A stretch of DNA of 64,000 nt from positions 122,513 through 186,512 of the forward strand of contig JAQERH010000001.1 of NCBI GenBank assembly GCA_027698105.1. Reading direction: 5' to 3'. Source of the DNA: Lachnospiraceae bacterium AM93-12TA. Its GTDB lineage: Bacteria; Bacillota; Clostridia; Lachnospirales; Lachnospiraceae. The stretch's first letter is position 1. The number at the start of each line of letters is the position of its first letter. Below, one piece after another: positions 60,464 through 64,000 of the stretch. Both the position numbers and the translations under genes were made by a program. A model generated the notes under the pieces. The model saw only the letters and a list, made by a program, of their open reading frames with translations, searched no databases and was not told where the DNA came from.

Positions 60464-61434
60464 CCGTGGTCTGCCTCCCATTCCAGAATCTGCCGCTCAA
60501 TATGGGGCATCAGTTCAGCCAAAATCTCCTGAACAGTTCCCGTCACAGTACATCCTGCTGCCCTTACATGGCCGCCGCCGCCAAAGCAGGCCGCAATACG
60601 GCTTACATCCACATATTTGCAGGAACGCATACTTACCTTAAATGTATTTTCTCCCGTCTCATACATGAAAACAGCTGTCTCCACCCCTTCAGTCAGACGC
60701 AGCTGGTCAATAATCCCGTCCAGATCCTGGGTCGTCACTCCGTAAACGTCCATTTCCTTTTTCGTCACGGAACTGAAAACACATTTCCCATCCAGAAGCA
60801 GCGCACTTCCCAGAAGAGCCTTGCCCAGCATCTGATTCTGGGCATACGTTTTCCGATAAAAGCTACCGTCAATGATCTCTGTGGTGTCAATCCCCTTGTC
60901 CATCAGCTTTCCCGCAATTTCCATGGTTCTTCCTGAGGTACAGCTGAATTTAAAGACACCTGTGTCATGGACAATTCCTGTGTAAAAGCACTCTGCAGCA
61001 GCCAGATCTATTTTTTCCATATCCAGGAGAGTGCATACCACCTCACTGGCTGAGCTGGCATCCGGCTCCACACAGTTTTCCTCTGCAAACCCCTGATTTG
61101 TCACATGGTGATCCACACAGAAGGTATGGACGGCAGTCTCAAAATAAGGTTTAAATGCTCCCAGCCGCTCCACATCGCTGCTGTCGCAGGTTATGCACAG
61201 ATCGTAGCGTTTTTCCTCCTCATATCCACAATGGATCTCATCAAACCGCTTCAGATAGGAAAACTTCTGATCCGGGTTATCCAGGTAAATATCTGTCTTC
61301 AGCTCAGGATAATGAGCCAAAAGATAGTTGTAAAGTCCAAGAGCTGAGCCTACGCAGTCTCCGTCCGGGTGGACGTGTCCCAGAATTACAGCCGTCTTTG
61401 CCAGGTTCAGTCTGTTTTCTAATAACTGGTTCAT
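60448..61434 (-). CDS. nrnA: DHH-family bifunctional oligoribonuclease/PAP phosphatase (NrnA-like)
   Basis: Degrades nano-RNA and 3'-phosphoadenosine 5'-phosphate. The motif G-H-V-H-P-D-G-D-C-V-G-S-A (residues about 18-30), C-V-D-H-H-V-T-N (D-H-H) and the C-terminal DHHA1 motif F-G-G-G-G-H-V-R-A-A-G are all present. The start at 61434 is preferred since AAGGG is nine bases upstream, while an ATG at 61443 follows it directly. It sits between rbfA and truB as in other Firmicutes. Confidence 0.9.
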   Translation of the reverse strand: MNQLLENRLNLAKTAVILGHVHPDGDCVGSALGLYNYLLAHYPELKTDIYLDNPDQKFSYLKRFDEIHCGYEEEKRYDLCITCDSSDVERLGAFKPYFETAVHTFCVDHHVTNQGFAEENCVEPDASSASEVVCTLLDMEKIDLAAAECFYTGIVHDTGVFKFSCTSGRTMEIAGKLMDKGIDTTEIIDGSFYRKTYAQNQMLGKALLGSALLLDGKCVFSSVTKKEMDVYGVTTQDLDGIIDQLRLTEGVETAVFMYETGENTFKVSMRSCKYVDVSRIAACFGGGGHVRAAGCTVTGTVQEILAELMPHIERQILEWEADHGCFTE

Positions 61435-61502
61435 ATTTATCATCCCTTCACGCTTCCAAACACTTACAGTTCCCGTTTTTTAGAACAGGAGACAGAGAAG
61501 CC

Positions 61503-61901
61503 CTAAAGCTGCTCCTCTGTCTCCTGCTCTGTATCATTCTCTGTATCCAGATCCTTTGTCACCTCATTGATTAAATGAGTCATGTGAACACCGTACTCAA
61601 TGGACTGATCCAGTACAAAGGTAATCTCCGGCGTATTGCGCAGGTTAATCCTGTTTGCCAGCTGTCTGCGGACAAAGCCCTCTGCGCTCCTCAATCCCTT
61701 AATGGTGTCCTTACCTGCCTCCTCGCTTCCGAGAACGCTGATATAGGCTTTGCAGTACTTTAAATCAGGAGTCACCTCCACGGACACAACCGTCGTCATG
61801 GGGTGGATTCTGGGATCCTTGATTTCCCTGCTTATAATGCTGCTCAGTTCTCTCTGAACCTCGCTGTTAATTCTCGTATTTTTAATACTGTTTTTACGCA
61901 T
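61503..61901 (-). CDS. rbfA: Ribosome-binding factor A
   Basis: A 132-residue KH-type 30S maturation factor. Visible are R-I-N-S-E-V-Q-R-E-L-S-S-I-I near the start, V-E-V-T-P-D-L-K-Y-C-K-A-Y-I-S-V in the middle, and L-R-N-T-P-E-I-T-F-V-L-D-Q-S-I-E-Y-G. The C-terminal tail is acidic. It follows infB by 41 bases. Confidence 0.93.
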   Translation of the reverse strand: MRKNSIKNTRINSEVQRELSSIISREIKDPRIHPMTTVVSVEVTPDLKYCKAYISVLGSEEAGKDTIKGLRSAEGFVRRQLANRINLRNTPEITFVLDQSIEYGVHMTHLINEVTKDLDTENDTEQETEEQL

Positions 61902-61942
61902 ATTGCCTCGCTTTCCAGCAGCCCGCGCAAGGGCAGGGTTCC

Positions 61943-64000
61943 CTATCTGGGAACCTCTACCATTGCGTAAGCCTCAATCATATCATCTTCCTGGAGATCA
62001 TTGAACTTCTCAAATACAAGGCCGCACTCGTAGCCGGATGCTACTTCCTTCACATCGTCCTTAAATCTCTTTAAGGATGCCAGATTGCCATCGAAAATCT
62101 GCTCGCCGTCACGGGTAATTCTGGCCTTGCATCCTCTCTGGAATTTACCATCCAGCACGTAGGAGCCTGCAATGGTTCCTACACCGGAAGCCTTAAAGGT
62201 CTGACGTACCACTGCGTGGCCGATTACCTGCTCCTCAAAGATCGGGTCTAACATACCCTTCATGGCTGCCTCTACGTCCTCAATCGCCTGGTAGATGACG
62301 CGGTACAGTCTCACGTCTACCTTCTCACGCTCGGAAATAGACTTGGCTGTGGCATCAGGACGCACGTTGAATCCAATGATAATCGCATTGGAAGCCGCTG
62401 CCAGGTTCACGTCGGACTCGTTGATCGCTCCTACGCCTCCGTGGATCACCTTTACCATAACCTCCTCGTTGGAGAGCTTTGTAAGGCTCTGCTTTACTGC
62501 CTCCACGGAACCCTGAACGTCCGCCTTGATAATCAGAGGAAGCTCTTTTACATTGCCTGCCTTGATCTGTGAGAACAGATCGTCCAGGGACAGTTTTGCC
62601 TTTGTATCCTCAATTAATTTATTCTTGCCCTCAGAGATAAAGGTCTCTGCAAAGCTTCTGGCCTCTTTTTCATTCTCAGTTGCCACAAATACCTCACCGG
62701 CATTTGGAACGTCGTTCAGTCCCAGGATCTCAACCGGTGTGGACGGGCCTGCCTCTTTTACGCGGCGTCCCTTGTCATCCATCATAGCGCGGACCTTACC
62801 GTAGCAGGAACCGCAGGCAACCGGATCTCCCACATGGAGGGTTCCCTTCTGAACCAGAACAGTGGCAACCGGTCCCTTGCCCTTGTCAAGCTCTGCCTCG
62901 ATGATAAGGCCTCTTGCACGGCGGTTCGGATTTGCCTTTAATTCCTTCACTTCTGATGTTAAGAGAATCATCTCCAGAAGCTCTTCGATTCCCTCGCCAG
63001 TGTGTGCAGAAACCGGTACAAATACAGTACTTCCGCCCCAGTCCTCAGCTACCAGCTCATACTCGATTAACTCCTGTTTTACCTTTTCTACATTGGCGCT
63101 TGGCTTATCGATCTTATTGACGGCAACAATAATCTCAACTCCCGCTGCCTTGGCATGGTTAATCGCCTCTACGGTCTGAGGCATTACGCCGTCGTCTGCA
63201 GCTACAACTAAAATAGCGATATCAGTAGACTTGGCTCCGCGCATACGCATAGCTGTAAAAGCCTCATGTCCAGGAGTATCTAAGAAAGTAATTCTCTGTC
63301 CGTTCTTCTCAACCACATAAGCGCCGATGTGCTGCGTGATTCCGCCGGCCTCCTTGGCTGTCACATGAGTCTGACGGATCGCATCCAGAAGAGAAGTTTT
63401 TCCGTGGTCAACGTGTCCCATAACACACACAACCGGCGGACGCTCTGTCATATCCTTCTCGTCCTCTTCATCCTCACGGAGCAGTTCCTCGATTACATCG
63501 ACCTTCTCCTCCTTCTCGCAGAGGATGTCAAATTCCATGGCGATCTCCTCAGCCTTATCGTAATCAACCTCCTGATTGATGGTAACGACAGTTCCCTGAA
63601 GGAACAGCTTCTTTACAATAACAGACGGCTGCATCTTCATCTTTTCTGCCAGCTCTTTGATGGTGATTGTCTCTGGAAGTACAATAGTCTTAACCTGCTC
63701 TTCCTTCGGCTCTTCCTTCTTTGGCGGCATAATGAAAGCGCCCTTTCCAGGTTTTCCGCCTCTGCCAGGCTTGGAGCGCATCTCCTCCTCCCGGTCCGGT
63801 CTGCTGTATTTATCATTCTTATAATCGTTCTTGTAATTGTTCTTATTCTGCTTTGTGTTCTGCGGCTTCTGAACAACCGGGCCGTCAAAGGATGGCTTGG
63901 AAGATCCGCTTCTGCCTCTCTGGCCATCTCTGTTTCCATAACCACGGCTCTGACCGTCTCTGCTTCCCTGGCCGTCTCTTCCATAGCCGCGGTTCTGGCC
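61943..64000 (-). CDS. infB: Translation initiation factor IF-2 (5' end beyond the window)
   Basis: GTPase that places initiator tRNA on the 30S subunit. The GTPase core has [14 protein letters not shown] and N-K-I-D, followed by domains II-IV to the C-terminus at 61943. The reading frame stays open to 64000. The upstream visible part is a low-complexity G/R/Q/N-rich stretch with R-G-Y-G, D-G-Q and N-R-D-G-Q repeats, then K/N-rich and E-rich segments. The Met at 63781 is therefore internal, not the start. Confidence 0.97.
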   Translation of the reverse strand, partial: GQNRGYGRDGQGSRDGQSRGYGNRDGQRGRSGSSKPSFDGPVVQKPQNTKQNKNNYKNDYKNDKYSRPDREEEMRSKPGRGGKPGKGAFIMPPKKEEPKEEQVKTIVLPETITIKELAEKMKMQPSVIVKKLFLQGTVVTINQEVDYDKAEEIAMEFDILCEKEEKVDVIEELLREDEEDEKDMTERPPVVCVMGHVDHGKTSLLDAIRQTHVTAKEAGGITQHIGAYVVEKNGQRITFLDTPGHEAFTAMRMRGAKSTDIAILVVAADDGVMPQTVEAINHAKAAGVEIIVAVNKIDKPSANVEKVKQELIEYELVAEDWGGSTVFVPVSAHTGEGIEELLEMILLTSEVKELKANPNRRARGLIIEAELDKGKGPVATVLVQKGTLHVGDPVACGSCYGKVRAMMDDKGRRVKEAGPSTPVEILGLNDVPNAGEVFVATENEKEARSFAETFISEGKNKLIEDTKAKLSLDDLFSQIKAGNVKELPLIIKADVQGSVEAVKQSLTKLSNEEVMVKVIHGGVGAINESDVNLAAASNAIIIGFNVRPDATAKSISEREKVDVRLYRVIYQAIEDVEAAMKGMLDPIFEEQVIGHAVVRQTFKASGVGTIAGSYVLDGKFQRGCKARITRDGEQIFDGNLASLKRFKDDVKEVASGYECGLVFEKFNDLQEDDMIEAYAMVEVPR

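Noticed and set aside
63637..63984. 115-codon minus-strand frame of arginine/threonine-rich sequence at the right edge
   Set aside because: It is an out-of-frame reading of the low-complexity IF-2 linker; the IF-2 frame is open through to 64000.
1..64000. CRISPR arrays, rRNA genes or insertion sequences
   Set aside because: I saw no regularly spaced direct repeats, no rRNA sequence and no transposase-type genes with terminal repeats.

Overview
The window looks like a chromosomal segment of an anaerobic, amino-acid-fermenting Firmicute, most likely a Lachnospiraceae (Clostridium cluster XIVa) species. The basis is moderate GC, strong purine-rich Shine-Dalgarno sites before almost every gene, many U-tract hairpin terminators, a choline/glucan-binding-repeat surface protein, and a complete selenium-dependent glycine reductase system. 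No species is assigned.

Layout. (1) 1-19 kb is surface polysaccharide and accessory material: a glycosyltransferase fragment, a GT2 polyprenyl glycosyltransferase, an SDR epimerase, and a divergent locus for what looks like an unusual nucleotide-activated sugar (acetolactate-synthase-like TPP enzyme, KdsB-like cytidylyltransferase, HAD phosphatase, and an aldolase fused to an unrecognised domain). A cell-wall-binding-repeat protein, a Wzz-type chain-length protein, a CapD/PglF-type dehydratase and a Wzy/ligase-type membrane protein follow. Three tyrosine recombinases sit among these genes, two of them a tandem paralogous pair. (2) 19-22 kb holds a LysE-type exporter and a polar amino acid ABC transporter. 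(3) 22.4-31.8 kb is a glycine-catabolism region: an ATP-NAD-kinase-like protein, gcvPB, gcvPA, an SDR, a sigma-54 enhancer-binding regulator and an NhaC-family transporter. (4) 31.9-38.4 kb is a selenium operon running leftward: tRNA-Sec, selA, selB, yedE-type transporter, TusA-like protein, DUF3343 protein and a cysteine-desulfurase/selenocysteine-lyase-like enzyme. (5) 38.6-46.9 kb is the glycine reductase cluster (grdX, grdE, grdB, trxB, trxA, grdA, grdC, grdD); grdA and grdB each read through one in-frame UGA as selenocysteine. (6) 47-54.3 kb holds a MalY/PatB-type C-S lyase, a DcuC-like carrier, a tripartite tricarboxylate transporter with a DUF1847 protein, and full-length yedF. (7) 54.5-64 kb is core metabolism: carB without carA, a DUF3842 gene, and the infB-rbfA-nrnA-truB-ribF operon, with infB cut by the window edge.

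How it fits together. Glycine is oxidised through the P-protein (gcvPA/PB) and reduced by glycine reductase to acetyl phosphate, with electrons delivered by TrxB and TrxA. The selenium operon supplies the Sec needed by GrdA and GrdB. Three sequences match the sigma-54 promoter consensus: before the SDR-gcvPA-gcvPB operon, before the NhaC-type gene and before grdE. Each has TGTCA/TGACA half-sites starting about 170-177 bp upstream of its -24 element. The one sigma-54 activator gene in the window lies between two of these promoters. This suggests a single amino-acid-fermentation regulon, which is my main inference. The least explained parts are the sugar locus with its aldolase fusion, the recombinases in the polysaccharide region, and a tRNA-Sec with an apparent tandem mismatch in its acceptor stem.
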